Assembly (NCBI RefSeq): GCF_030127145.1
Contig: NZ_CP126158.1
Coordinates: 744,001 to 808,000 of the forward strand
Reading direction: 5' to 3'
DNA: 64,000 nucleotides
DNA from: Halobaculum halobium
Lineage (GTDB): Archaea; Halobacteriota; Halobacteria; Halobacteriales; Haloferacaceae
Position numbers and translations under genes: made by a program. How positions within the stretch are numbered: position 1 is the stretch's first letter; each line of letters begins with the position of its first letter. Of the stretch, positions 33,884 through 42,375 are shown piece after piece. The notes beneath the pieces were generated by a model, which saw only the letters and a list, made by a program, of their open reading frames with translations, searched no databases and was not told the origin of the DNA.

Positions 33884-34696
33884 ATGACTACCTCGGCCGA
33901 TCTCCTCGTCGACCTCGTCGCGGACGTCGACGGGGTGTTCCTCTTTTCACCGAACGGATCGACGTACGAGGACTTCCGCGAGCTCGACGGCGAGCAGGCC
34001 GTCGTCGTCGCGCCCGAGAACGACCACGACGCGGACCGCTACGTGGAACTTCCGCTGGAATTCGACAACGTCCGCGACCGGATCCGCTTCGGCGTCGAGG
34101 GGGCGATGGACCACGGCTACTGCGTTGAAGGCGACGTGGTCGCGTGCGCGGTCGGCGTGTTCGACGACCCGATCGACGGCGTGATCCGCACGCCCGTCAC
34201 CGAGTCGATGCACTCGGGTATCTACGACCTGTTCGCCAACTCTCGCGCGGACCCGAACGTCGTGCGCGACGTGTTCGACGTGGCGATCGAACTGGGCAAG
34301 AAAGGCCAGAAGGGCAAGCCCGTCGGCGCGCTGTTCGTCGTCGGCGACGCCGGCAAAGTGATGAACAAGTCCCGGCCGCTGAGCTACAACCCCTTCGAGA
34401 AGAGCCACGTCCACGTCGGCGACCCCATCGTGAACGTGATGCTCAAGGAGTTCTCCCGGCTCGACGGCGCGTTCGTCATCAGCGACTCGGGGAAGATCGT
34501 CTCCGCCTACCGCTACCTGGAGCCGGGAGCTGAAGGCGTCGACATCCCGAAAGGGCTGGGCGCGCGACACATGGCCGGCGGCGCGATCACCCGCGACACG
34601 AACGCGATCGCGATCGTGCTCTCGGAATCGGACGGGCTCGTCCGTGCGTTCAAGGGCGGTCGCCTCGTGCTTGAACTCGACCCGGAGGAGTACTGA
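33884..34696 (+). CDS. dacZ: Diadenylate cyclase DacZ
   Basis: This 270-residue enzyme condenses two ATP into the second messenger c-di-AMP. The N-terminal 120 residues form the accessory domain of archaeal DacZ. The C-terminal DAC domain has the catalytic DGA motif in LDGAFVISDSGKI and the second motif in GARHMAGGAIT. Bacterial enzymes have Arg-His-Arg there; this reads Arg-His-Met. Haloferax volcanii DacZ is the known homolog. The stop lies four bases before the mechanosensitive channel gene, linking c-di-AMP to osmotic control in the same operon. Confidence 0.93.
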   Translation: MTTSADLLVDLVADVDGVFLFSPNGSTYEDFRELDGEQAVVVAPENDHDADRYVELPLEFDNVRDRIRFGVEGAMDHGYCVEGDVVACAVGVFDDPIDGVIRTPVTESMHSGIYDLFANSRADPNVVRDVFDVAIELGKKGQKGKPVGALFVVGDAGKVMNKSRPLSYNPFEKSHVHVGDPIVNVMLKEFSRLDGAFVISDSGKIVSAYRYLEPGAEGVDIPKGLGARHMAGGAITRDTNAIAIVLSESDGLVRAFKGGRLVLELDPEEY

Positions 34697-34699
34697 CGC

Positions 34700-35569
34700 A
34701 TGACCGATGCGAGTCTCACACTGGCCGCTGAGCGTGCGCCGTGGACCGCGTTGAGCGCCGTCACGACCGCTGCACCGCCGCTTCAATCGCCGGGCGACGC
34801 GGTCCGGTCGGCCCTGACGAGCCTTCCTGCGCGCCTGTGGCTGGCGCTCGGCGTGATCGTGCTCGCCGCGTTCCTCGGCTACCTCGTCGTTCGCGTGAAC
34901 CGTCGGATCCTCGTCGGCGCCGGCGTTCCGGAGACAATCGAGGGGACGGCGTTCGAACGGACCGCTCGTGAGTTCGGCACCTCAACCGTCTCGCTCGTTG
35001 CGAACCTCTCGGGGTATTTCATCTTCATCCTCGGGCTCATCGTCGCGCTCACCATCGCCCGGGTGCGCTACATTTCGACGTTCTGGAACCAAGCCGCCGA
35101 GTTTCTCCCCTCGCTGTTTCTCGCCGTTCTCGTGCTCATCGTCGGTCTCGTCGTCGGCGATAAGGTCGAACTGTTGATCAACGACCGCCTGCGCGGCGTG
35201 AAGCTCCCGCAGGCCGGAATCGTCCCGTCGATCGCCAAGTGGTCGGTGGTGTTTATCGCGGTGCTCGTCGCGCTCGGGCAGATCGGCGTCGACACCGCGG
35301 CGCTGGTCGTCCTGCTGGGTACCTACGGCTTCGCGCTGGTGTTGTTCGGCGGGCTCGCCTTCCGCGACCTGCTCGCGTGCGGTGCCGCCGGCTTCTACCT
35401 CCTGCTCCAGCAGCCGTACAGCATCGGCGACCGCGTCCGAATCGGCGACACGGACGGCGTCGTTCAAGAGGTGAGCGTGTTCGTCACTCACGTGGAAAGC
35501 GAGGGTGCGGAGTACGTGGTTCCCAACCGTCGGGCGTTCACCGAGGGCGTTGTCCGGCTCCGCGAATAG
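34700..35569 (+). CDS. MscS-type mechanosensitive channel
   Basis: This 289-residue membrane protein has about five hydrophobic segments, the last being the pore-lining helix, then the MscS beta domain (SIGDRVRIGDTDGVVQEVSVFVTHV) and ending VVPNRRAFTEGVV. These channels release solutes during hypo-osmotic shock. Four bases separate it from dacZ. The pairing suggests that c-di-AMP and this channel act together in osmotic balance; in bacteria c-di-AMP regulates K+ and osmolyte transporters. The ATG follows the dacZ stop directly. Confidence 0.93.
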   Translation: MTDASLTLAAERAPWTALSAVTTAAPPLQSPGDAVRSALTSLPARLWLALGVIVLAAFLGYLVVRVNRRILVGAGVPETIEGTAFERTAREFGTSTVSLVANLSGYFIFILGLIVALTIARVRYISTFWNQAAEFLPSLFLAVLVLIVGLVVGDKVELLINDRLRGVKLPQAGIVPSIAKWSVVFIAVLVALGQIGVDTAALVVLLGTYGFALVLFGGLAFRDLLACGAAGFYLLLQQPYSIGDRVRIGDTDGVVQEVSVFVTHVESEGAEYVVPNRRAFTEGVVRLRE

Positions 35570-35614
35570 TCGGGGCGTGCAGCCCGGAGCAGCGAGCGGC
35601 AGGTTCAGTTCAGT

Positions 35615-36256
35615 TCAGTTCTCGCGCGACTCGTCGCCGTCGGCGCTGCGCTCCCCTCGCTCGACCGGTTCGGCCGGGACGCCGGCGACCGTCGCGCCCG
35701 GTGGGACGTCGGCGGCGACGAGGGAGTTCGCCGCGACCTGGGCGTCCTCGCCGATGTGGACGCCGGGTAACACTGTCACCTTCGCGCCGAGCATGGCGCG
35801 GTCGCCGACGACCACGTCGCCGAGGCGGTACTCGTCCTGGAGGAACTCGTGACACAGCAACACCGAGTCGTAACCGACGATCACGTCGTCACCGAGCGCG
35901 ACGCGCTCGGGCCAGAACACGTCCGGGGTCGCCTCTAGCCCCCAGGAGACCCCCTCTCCGACAGTCGCGCCCAGTTGGCGGAGGAGCCAGGACTTGAGCC
36001 GGAGGCTCGGCGAGATCCGGATCAGCCAGACGACGAGATAGTTGACGGCGACCCTGATCGGCGACTTGGCGTCGGTCCAGTGGCGCAGGGAGTTGCGCCC
36101 GTCCGGCGTCGGATGTCGCTCCAGCCGGTCGTAGCGCGCAGGCGCCCCCTCTCCGTCGGCGTCGTCGTCGCTCACACCAGACGCGTCGGCGCCGGCGGTA
36201 ATGAATCTCGCGCGTTTCGCGGCGGACCGCACGGGCGAGAGTTCTTCACCGATCAC
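35615..36256 (-). CDS. Acyltransferase with left-handed beta-helix
   Basis: This 213-residue protein ends with hexapeptide repeats of a left-handed beta-helix (VALGDDVIVGYDSVLLCHEF, VVVGDRAMLGAKVTVLPGVHIGEDAQVAANSLV). These trimeric enzymes transfer acetyl or acyl groups from CoA. The first 65 residues are polar with a low-complexity acidic run, then a hydrophobic stretch at LNYLVVWLIRISPSLRL-like residues. The acceptor is unknown; sugars or nucleotide-sugars are usual. It is convergent with mscS. Confidence 0.88.
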   Translation of the reverse strand: MIGEELSPVRSAAKRARFITAGADASGVSDDDADGEGAPARYDRLERHPTPDGRNSLRHWTDAKSPIRVAVNYLVVWLIRISPSLRLKSWLLRQLGATVGEGVSWGLEATPDVFWPERVALGDDVIVGYDSVLLCHEFLQDEYRLGDVVVGDRAMLGAKVTVLPGVHIGEDAQVAANSLVAADVPPGATVAGVPAEPVERGERSADGDESREN

Positions 36257-36451
36257 GGGGCCAGCGCACTCGTGCGGTGAACACCGCCCCGGACCGCGCC
36301 GCGAAACTCGTGACGCGAGCGATCCGGACCCCCGCCGTGATGCGTCACGTGTTCGCCAGCAGCCGAGCGGGAGCGATGCGTCTGGACAGCTTGAACCGTT
36401 CAGAGGCCCGACCCGAGGACGCCGAACAGCTCTCGGGGCGCAACCCGCCGA

Positions 36452-37738
36452 CTATTCCCCGCGGATTTCCGCCATGTGGTCGATCCGCGACTGCACCAGC
36501 TCGGCGGTTCCAATGTCGTGTCGGACGTGGAATCCCTCGTCGATCATCGACAGCGCGGCCTCCGCGTCCGCCTCCGCCGCCGCGATGGAACCGCCGAGGC
36601 CGACGACAGCGAACGACCGCGAGGTGGTCGTGAACAGCCCGTCCTCGCGCTGGTCGACGCTCGCGTAAAACAGCAGCGCGTCGCCGACGCTGGAGTCGTC
36701 GACCTCGATTCGAGCGCCTGCGTCGGGCTCGACCGGATAGCCGGCCGGGACCGCGTACTTGCAAACCGTCGCCTCCCCGGAGAACGCCAGGTCGGGCAGC
36801 GATTCGCCGTCACGGGCCGCCGTGAGCACGTCGAGGAACGGCGTCGAGAGCACCGGTAGCGTGTTCATCGCCTCGGGGTCGCCGAATCGGGCGTTGAACT
36901 CCACCACCTTCGGCCCGTCCGCGCCGAGCATGAACTGCCCGTAGAGGACGCCCTTGTACTCGGGGAGCGCGTCGACGACAGCGTCGATGATCTCGACGGC
37001 GGCGTCGTAGTCCGCGTCGGTCATGAACGGCAGCGTCAGATCCGTGTCCGAGTAGCTGCCCATCCCGCCGGTGTTGGGCCCCTCGTCGCCCTCATATGCG
37101 CGCTTGTGGTCCTGCACCGCGGGCGTCGTGCGCACCTCACCGTTCGCGACGAACGCTTGCACGGTGAACTCCTCGCCGACGAGGCGCTCCTCGATCACCC
37201 ACTCGTCCCACTCGGCGTCGCGGATGTACTCGATGGCCGCCTCGGTCGTGAGCTGGTCTCCCGTTACGCGGACGCCCTTCCCGCCGGTGAGCCCGACGGG
37301 CTTGACCGCCACGTCGCCGTCGTACTCCGCGACGTACTCGGCGGCCGCATCCGCCGAGTCGAACGTCTCGAAGTCCGGGTTCCCCGGGATATCGTGCTCC
37401 GACATGAACCGCCGCTGGAACGCCTTGTCCGTCTCGATGCGCGCCTCGTCGGCGCGCGGACCGAAGGTGTACACGCCCGCGGCGTCGAGCGCGTCGGCGA
37501 CTCCGGCCTCCAAGGCGGACTCGGGGCCGATCACCGCGAGGTCCGCGTCGACGTCCGCCGCGTAGTCGACGATCGAGTCGGCGTCTCGCTCGTCTATCTG
37601 CTCGAACCCGGACGCGAGCGAGGCGATCCCGGGGTTTCGGTTGCCGGCACAGGCGTACAGCGTCGCGTCGTCCGCAACCGCGCGGGCGATGGCGTGTTCG
37701 CGGCCGCCGCCGCCGACGAGGAGCACTGTCTCGGACAT
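36452..37738 (-). CDS. purD: Phosphoribosylamine--glycine ligase
   Basis: This 428-residue ATP-grasp enzyme catalyses the second step of purine synthesis, joining glycine to phosphoribosylamine. The start is the canonical SETVLLVGGGGREHAIARA. ATP-grasp regions include PVGLTGGKGVRVTGD, EFTVQAFV and NTGGMGSYSD; the metal site is VEFNARFGDPE. Full length for the family. It is divergent from the DUF255 gene, and the shared 156-base region is full of palindromes. The frame is open far upstream, but only this ATG has the conserved N-terminus. Confidence 0.97.
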   Translation of the reverse strand: MSETVLLVGGGGREHAIARAVADDATLYACAGNRNPGIASLASGFEQIDERDADSIVDYAADVDADLAVIGPESALEAGVADALDAAGVYTFGPRADEARIETDKAFQRRFMSEHDIPGNPDFETFDSADAAAEYVAEYDGDVAVKPVGLTGGKGVRVTGDQLTTEAAIEYIRDAEWDEWVIEERLVGEEFTVQAFVANGEVRTTPAVQDHKRAYEGDEGPNTGGMGSYSDTDLTLPFMTDADYDAAVEIIDAVVDALPEYKGVLYGQFMLGADGPKVVEFNARFGDPEAMNTLPVLSTPFLDVLTAARDGESLPDLAFSGEATVCKYAVPAGYPVEPDAGARIEVDDSSVGDALLFYASVDQREDGLFTTTSRSFAVVGLGGSIAAAEADAEAALSMIDEGFHVRHDIGTAELVQSRIDHMAEIRGE

Positions 37739-37745
37739 GGTCGAC

Positions 37746-37829
37746 TGGATAATACATCGGAGTGTAAACCTTACTCTCTCAGCGCCTCGTATTATCCACA
37801 CACGTGGATAGCTATCTCGTGTCGACACG
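37746..37829. promoter_or_regulatory. Cluster of inverted repeats between purD and the DUF255 gene
   Basis: TGGATAATAC (37746-37755) is perfectly inverted as GTATTATCCA at 37789-37798. TATCCAC/GTGGATA (37793-37810) is a second inverted repeat with a 4-base spacer. GATAGCTATC (37807-37816) and CGTGTCGACACG (37818-37829) are perfect palindromes. The GGATA core recurs. Located upstream of both divergent genes, it looks like a multi-site operator. Confidence 0.6.
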
Positions 37830-37863
37830 CCGTCTCGCGTGTGTGTCGACCCGCGGCCGTCCC

Positions 37864-37871
37864 GCTTATCC
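37864..37871 (+). promoter_or_regulatory. TATA-like box of the DUF255 gene
   Basis: GCTTATCC sits 24-31 bases before the ATG, next to the palindrome cluster. Confidence 0.5.
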
Positions 37872-37894
37872 CTCCCGACGCCGACCGCCTGATA

Positions 37895-40117
37895 ATGACC
37901 GATCCGACGGCGCGAAACCGGCTGGAGGAGGAGGCCAGCCCGTATCTGCGCCAACACGCGGACAATCCAGTCCACTGGCAGCCGTGGGACGACGCCGCGC
38001 TCGCGGCGGCCCGCGAGCGCGACGTGCCGATCTTCCTGTCGGTGGGCTACGCCGCGTGTCACTGGTGTCACGTCATGGAGGAAGAATCGTTCGAGGACGA
38101 GGCCGTCGCGGACGTGCTCAACGACGAGTTCGTCCCGGTGAAGGTCGACCGCGAGGAGCGACCGGATCTCGACCGGATCTACCAGACGGTGAACCAACTC
38201 GTCAATGGCCGGGGCGGCTGGCCGTTGTCCGTGTGGCTCACGCCCGAGGGGAAGCCGTTCTACGTCGGGACGTACTTCCCGCGCGACGGCCGTCAGGGAA
38301 TGCCGGGGTTCCTCGAAGTGTGCCGCAACATCGCGAACTCGTGGAACGACCCCGACCAGCGCGCCGACATGGAGGCGCGCGCCGACCAGTGGACGGCCGC
38401 CGCCCGCGACGAACTGGAGTCGACCGGTGGTGACGGCGACACGCCCGAGGCGGCTGACGGCGTCGGAGCGGCCGCTGAATCGGCCGACAGAGCCGAGGTC
38501 GACGGCGAACGGAGCGGCCTCCCGGACGCCGACGTCCTCTCTGACGCCGTCACGGCGGCGCTGCGAAGCGCCGACCGCGAACACGGTGGCTTCGGCCGCC
38601 AGGGGCCGAAGTTCCCGCAGACCGGGCGGATCGACCTCCTCATGCAGGCGTCCGCGCGAAGTGGCCGCGAAGAGCCGTTGAACGTCGCCGTCGAGACGCT
38701 CGACGCGATGGCCGACGGCGGGCTCTACGACCAGGTCGGCGGCGGCTTCCACCGCTACTGCACCGACCGCGAGTGGGTCGTCCCCCACTTCGAGAAGATG
38801 CTGTACGACAACGCCGAGTTGGCGCGCGTCTTCCTTGACGCCCACCGCCTGCTCGGTCGGCCGAAATACGCGACCGTCGCCCGCGAGACGCTCGCGTTCC
38901 TCGATCGGGAGCTGTCCCACCCCGACGGCGGCTTCTACGGAACGCTCGACGCCGACTCCGGCGAGGGAGAGGGGGAGTTCTACGTCTGGACGCCGGAGTC
39001 CGTCGCGGAGGCGCTCGCAGCCGCCGATCGGGAGTTCGAGTCAGACGACGTCGAACTGGTGTGCGACCGATTCGGCGTCGAAGACGGCGGCAACTTCGAG
39101 CGCGGAACGACCGTGCTCACCCGCGCGGCCCCGGTCGAGGAGCTCGCCGACGCGTACGACCTGCCCGTCGAGACCGTGCGCGAACGGCTGATGAGGGCGC
39201 GGACGGCGTTGTTCGACCATCGCGAAGCGACACGCGAGCGGCCGCCCCGGGACGAAAAGGTGCTCGCGGGGTGGAACGGTCTCGCGGTCTCGGCGTTCGC
39301 CGCTGCCGGTCGAACCCTCGATCCGGACCTCGCCGAGCGCGGCGCCGACGCGCTCGGGTTCGTACGAGAGCACCTGTGGGACGGCGAGCGGCTCAGCCGC
39401 CGATACATCGAGCGCGATGGCGACGCCGTCGGCGAGGGCGAAGTGAAGGGCGTCGGCTACCTCGAGGACTACGCCTACCTGGGACGGGCGGCGCTCGATC
39501 TGTACGGGGTTACCGGCGACGTGGGTCACCTCGGCTTCGCGCTCGATCTCGGTCGAACCGTGGTCGAGGCGTTCTACGATGCCGACGACGCGACGATCTA
39601 CTCCACGCCGGCCGACGGTGAGGAGCTCGTCGTGCGGCCGCAGGAGCCGACGGACGCCTCCACTCCGTCCAGCCTCGGCGTCGCGACACGGCTATTGCTC
39701 GATCTCGACCTGTTCGCACCCGACGAGGCGTTCGCCGAAGTCGCGCGCGACGCGCTTGCGACCCACGCGGACGACGTGACCGCGTCGCCGCTGGAACACG
39801 TCACGCTGGCACTCGCGGCCGCCCGCGCCGAGAGCGGCCCCTTCGAACTCACGCTCGCGTCCGACGGGGTGCCCGAGGAGTGGCGAGACACGCTCGCAAG
39901 TCGGTACCTCCCCGGCGTCGTCGTGGCACCGCGGCCACCGACCGCCGACGGCGTCGCGGCGTGGGTCGACGACCTCGGGCTGGCCGATGTGCCGCCGATC
40001 TGGCACGGGCGCGACGCCCGCGACGGCGCGCCGACGGCGTACGCCTGCCGCGACTTCACCTGTTCGCCGCCGAACCACGATCTGCGGGCGGCGCTGGAGT
40101 GGGCCGCCGGCGACTAG
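37895..40117 (+). CDS. Thioredoxin-fold DUF255 protein (YyaL/SSP411 family)
   Basis: This 740-residue protein is in the DUF255 family (SSP411/SPATA20/YyaL). Residues 1-165 form a thioredoxin-like domain with the CxxC site AACHWCHVM near residue 52 and KVDREERPDLD. The rest is a six-hairpin (N-acylglucosamine-2-epimerase-like) domain with LDADSGEGEGEFYVWTPES and EVKGVGYLEDYAYLGRAAL. An acidic insert lies near residue 180. Function is unknown; a redox or sugar role is inferred only. Monocistronic. Confidence 0.9.
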   Translation: MTDPTARNRLEEEASPYLRQHADNPVHWQPWDDAALAAARERDVPIFLSVGYAACHWCHVMEEESFEDEAVADVLNDEFVPVKVDREERPDLDRIYQTVNQLVNGRGGWPLSVWLTPEGKPFYVGTYFPRDGRQGMPGFLEVCRNIANSWNDPDQRADMEARADQWTAAARDELESTGGDGDTPEAADGVGAAAESADRAEVDGERSGLPDADVLSDAVTAALRSADREHGGFGRQGPKFPQTGRIDLLMQASARSGREEPLNVAVETLDAMADGGLYDQVGGGFHRYCTDREWVVPHFEKMLYDNAELARVFLDAHRLLGRPKYATVARETLAFLDRELSHPDGGFYGTLDADSGEGEGEFYVWTPESVAEALAAADREFESDDVELVCDRFGVEDGGNFERGTTVLTRAAPVEELADAYDLPVETVRERLMRARTALFDHREATRERPPRDEKVLAGWNGLAVSAFAAAGRTLDPDLAERGADALGFVREHLWDGERLSRRYIERDGDAVGEGEVKGVGYLEDYAYLGRAALDLYGVTGDVGHLGFALDLGRTVVEAFYDADDATIYSTPADGEELVVRPQEPTDASTPSSLGVATRLLLDLDLFAPDEAFAEVARDALATHADDVTASPLEHVTLALAAARAESGPFELTLASDGVPEEWRDTLASRYLPGVVVAPRPPTADGVAAWVDDLGLADVPPIWHGRDARDGAPTAYACRDFTCSPPNHDLRAALEWAAGD

Positions 40118-40219
40118 CGCCGCCGCGCGTCGGATCCGGATCCGGACCCGGACTCGGCGCTGACGCCGGTGGCGTACGCGGAGCGTAACCGCTTTGCCCG
40201 GCGGCGGCAACCCGGAGGT

Positions 40220-40675
40220 ATGACCACGGTCTGTCTCGTCGGCGACCTCGAGGCCGACCTCCGGTACGAGCTGCTCTCGCGGGAGACGGCGCGAGAGGCG
40301 CTCGCGACGTACGACCTCCGCTCCCCGTTCGAGAACGCCATCGCGCTCGACACCGTCAGCCTCGGCGCCGCGGTGTCGCTGTGTAACGACCTCAACTGGT
40401 ACCTCGTTCGCTTCGTCGACGAGGTGCTGATCAAGGAGCCGTCGATCACCGACGACGAGTGGCTCTCGCGGCCGTTGGCGACGGCCGTCCGCAACGACGC
40501 CGTTCGCCGCGAGGAGACCGACCGCTTCCTGAAGCTGTACGGCCTCGACGACGGTCGGCTCGTCGAGCCGATGTTCCTCGCGCGCAGCGACGACGCCGAG
40601 CTGCCGGAGTACGACCTCCGGGACGTGGAGGAGACGGTCGGCGTCCGAGTCACGCGGGGGGAGTTCGACGAGTGA
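40220..40675 (+). CDS. Conserved haloarchaeal protein, possibly DUF5804
   Basis: This 151-residue cytoplasmic protein opens TTVCLVGDLEADLRYELLSRETAREALATYDL, has a hydrophobic middle (VSLCNDLNWYLVRFVDEVL) and a charged C-terminus. The opening resembles haloarchaeal proteins classed as DUF5804 from memory; this was not checked. No catalytic motif is apparent. It precedes, and converges with, cysteine synthase. The ATG lies after a GGAGGT, a rare purine-rich Shine-Dalgarno-like match in this window. Confidence 0.7.
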   Translation: MTTVCLVGDLEADLRYELLSRETAREALATYDLRSPFENAIALDTVSLGAAVSLCNDLNWYLVRFVDEVLIKEPSITDDEWLSRPLATAVRNDAVRREETDRFLKLYGLDDGRLVEPMFLARSDDAELPEYDLRDVEETVGVRVTRGEFDE

Positions 40676-40702
40676 ACGAGCGGCGACCACCGCTCGCAGG
40701 CC

Positions 40703-41674
40703 TCAGTCGAACAGCCCAGTCGACATGTAGCGCTCCCCGGAGTCCCAGAACACCGTGAGTACCAGCGGATCGTCGCGGGCGACGCCGACGTGGCCGTCGT
40801 CGCGCGGTTGCCAGCCGTCGAGCGCCACGTCGTGGTAGTCCGGGTCGTCGCCGGCGGCGAAGGCGGCGGCCACGTCGCGGGCGCGGAGGTTCGAGCCGCC
40901 TGAGGACTGCCCGACGAGGATCCCCTCTTCTCGGGCGAGCCGCCGGCACTCGGCCTCCGCCTCGTCCAGGCCGACGGTGAGCACGCCGTCGAGCAGATCC
41001 GTGTCGAGGTTCGGACTGACGAATCCCGGACCCATCCCTTGAAACGAGTCCGACTCCGGCTTTCGCCCCGAGAGCACCGCGGAATCCTCGGGCTCGACGG
41101 CGACCACGTCCATCGCGGGGAAGTCCTCGCGGAGGCGTCGCCCGATCCCCGATATCGTCCCGCCGGTGCCGACGCCGGCGACGAGCGCGTCGGGTGTCCG
41201 TCCCCCGAGTTGGTCGAGGATCTCCGGGGCCGTGGTCTCGTAGTGAGCTCCGGGGTTGGCGCCGTTTTCGAACTGTCGGAGTTGCACCATCCCTTCGGCC
41301 TCAAGCTCGTCGGCGCGCTCTTTCGCGGCGTCGATGCCGCCGTCGACCAGCTCCAAGTCGGCGCCGTAAGCGACCATGATCCGGCGGCGCTCCTCGCTCT
41401 TCGAGGCGGGCATGACGACGGTCACGTCGTACCCCTTCGCGGCGCCGGCCATCGCGAGCCCGATACCGGTGTTCCCCGAGGTCGGTTCCACGAGCGTGTC
41501 GCCCGGCTCCAGTGTCCCGTCGGCCTCGGCGCGCTCGATCATCCGCACCGCGGGGCGGTCCTTCGCCGATCCCCCGGGGTTGCGCGACTCCAGCTTCGCC
41601 GCCACGGTCGCGCCTGGCGGCGAATCGACCCTGACCAGCGGCGAGCCGATGGTGTCGAGTACCGAATCGTCCAT
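40703..41674 (-). CDS. cysK: Cysteine synthase family PLP enzyme
   Basis: This 323-residue fold-type II enzyme makes cysteine from O-acetylserine or O-phosphoserine and sulfide. The PLP Lys is in NPGGSAKDRPA near residue 36; the phosphate-binding TSGNTGIG and GTGGTISG motifs and QSSGGSNLRA complete the site. The short-fold N-terminus is MDDSVLDTIGSPLVRV. The ATG gives a normal N-terminus, unlike a longer alternative that adds 16 residues. A few codons of C-terminal extension are unusual. CysK and CysM cannot be distinguished. Confidence 0.93.
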   Translation of the reverse strand: MDDSVLDTIGSPLVRVDSPPGATVAAKLESRNPGGSAKDRPAVRMIERAEADGTLEPGDTLVEPTSGNTGIGLAMAGAAKGYDVTVVMPASKSEERRRIMVAYGADLELVDGGIDAAKERADELEAEGMVQLRQFENGANPGAHYETTAPEILDQLGGRTPDALVAGVGTGGTISGIGRRLREDFPAMDVVAVEPEDSAVLSGRKPESDSFQGMGPGFVSPNLDTDLLDGVLTVGLDEAEAECRRLAREEGILVGQSSGGSNLRARDVAAAFAAGDDPDYHDVALDGWQPRDDGHVGVARDDPLVLTVFWDSGERYMSTGLFD

Positions 41675-41776
41675 ACCCCCCGCTACTCGCGTGAGGCGTA
41701 AATGCTCCCGAGTCAGCGGCAAGCCCTCGGGCGATCGCCGCGCACGAACGCGCTGTCGGAGCTGCCGCCGGCGTGG

Positions 41777-41786
41777 CGCTTAACTC
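41777..41786 (+). promoter_or_regulatory. TATA-like box of the thioredoxin-like gene
   Basis: CGCTTAACTC lies 23-32 bases before the ATG, consistent with a leaderless transcript. Confidence 0.5.
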
Positions 41787-41808
41787 GGCGTGCGACCCAC
41801 GAAGAGAC

Positions 41809-42180
41809 ATGAGCACGACGCTTTCGACGATGGATCCCGATGCGGGCGCCGAGATCGAGCCGGACACCGCTGCCGCCCTCGGCGCTGACGGGCTGACGTA
41901 CAAGGTGTGGGGCGGCGACTGGTGTCCCGACTGCACGCAGCAGCTCCCCCAGTTCGCGGCCGCACTCGGTGCCGCGGGCGTCCCGGCCGACCGCATCGAG
42001 CAGTTCCCCGTAGAGAAGGTCGACGGCGAGAAACAAGGGCCGGGAATGACCGAGTACGGTGTCGAGTACATCCCGACGGTGATCGTGTTCGACGCCGACG
42101 GCGACGAGGTCACTCGGTTCGTGGAGTCGGCCGATACGGACATCGCGACGTTTCTCGCACGCGAACTCGCGGACGGCTGA
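41809..42180 (+). CDS. Thioredoxin-like protein
   Basis: This 123-residue protein has a thioredoxin fold with the redox motif GGDWCPDCTQQLPQF near residue 42, cis-Pro region VEYIPTVIVFDADG and a final helix. CPDC instead of CGPC suggests a different redox potential. The N-terminal 30 residues are acidic extras. A nearby TATA box marks a single gene. Partner unknown; cysteine synthase is close on the other strand but not co-transcribed. Start at MSTTLSTMDPD. Confidence 0.9.
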   Translation: MSTTLSTMDPDAGAEIEPDTAAALGADGLTYKVWGGDWCPDCTQQLPQFAAALGAAGVPADRIEQFPVEKVDGEKQGPGMTEYGVEYIPTVIVFDADGDEVTRFVESADTDIATFLARELADG

Positions 42181-42375
42181 GGGCAGGGGGACAGTTGGAA
42201 ACGGCGACGATCGGACGGTGTCGCCGCGAGACTTCTTATCCGAAGACGGCACCAGCCACGGCGTGGTCTGACGACGACCGCGCGGCGAGCAGCGAAACTC
42301 CCGGTGACACCGCCGCGCGAGACAGCAGTCGCTGGGTGTCAGCCAACGCGAAAACGGGTCGAGTGACGACGCCTA

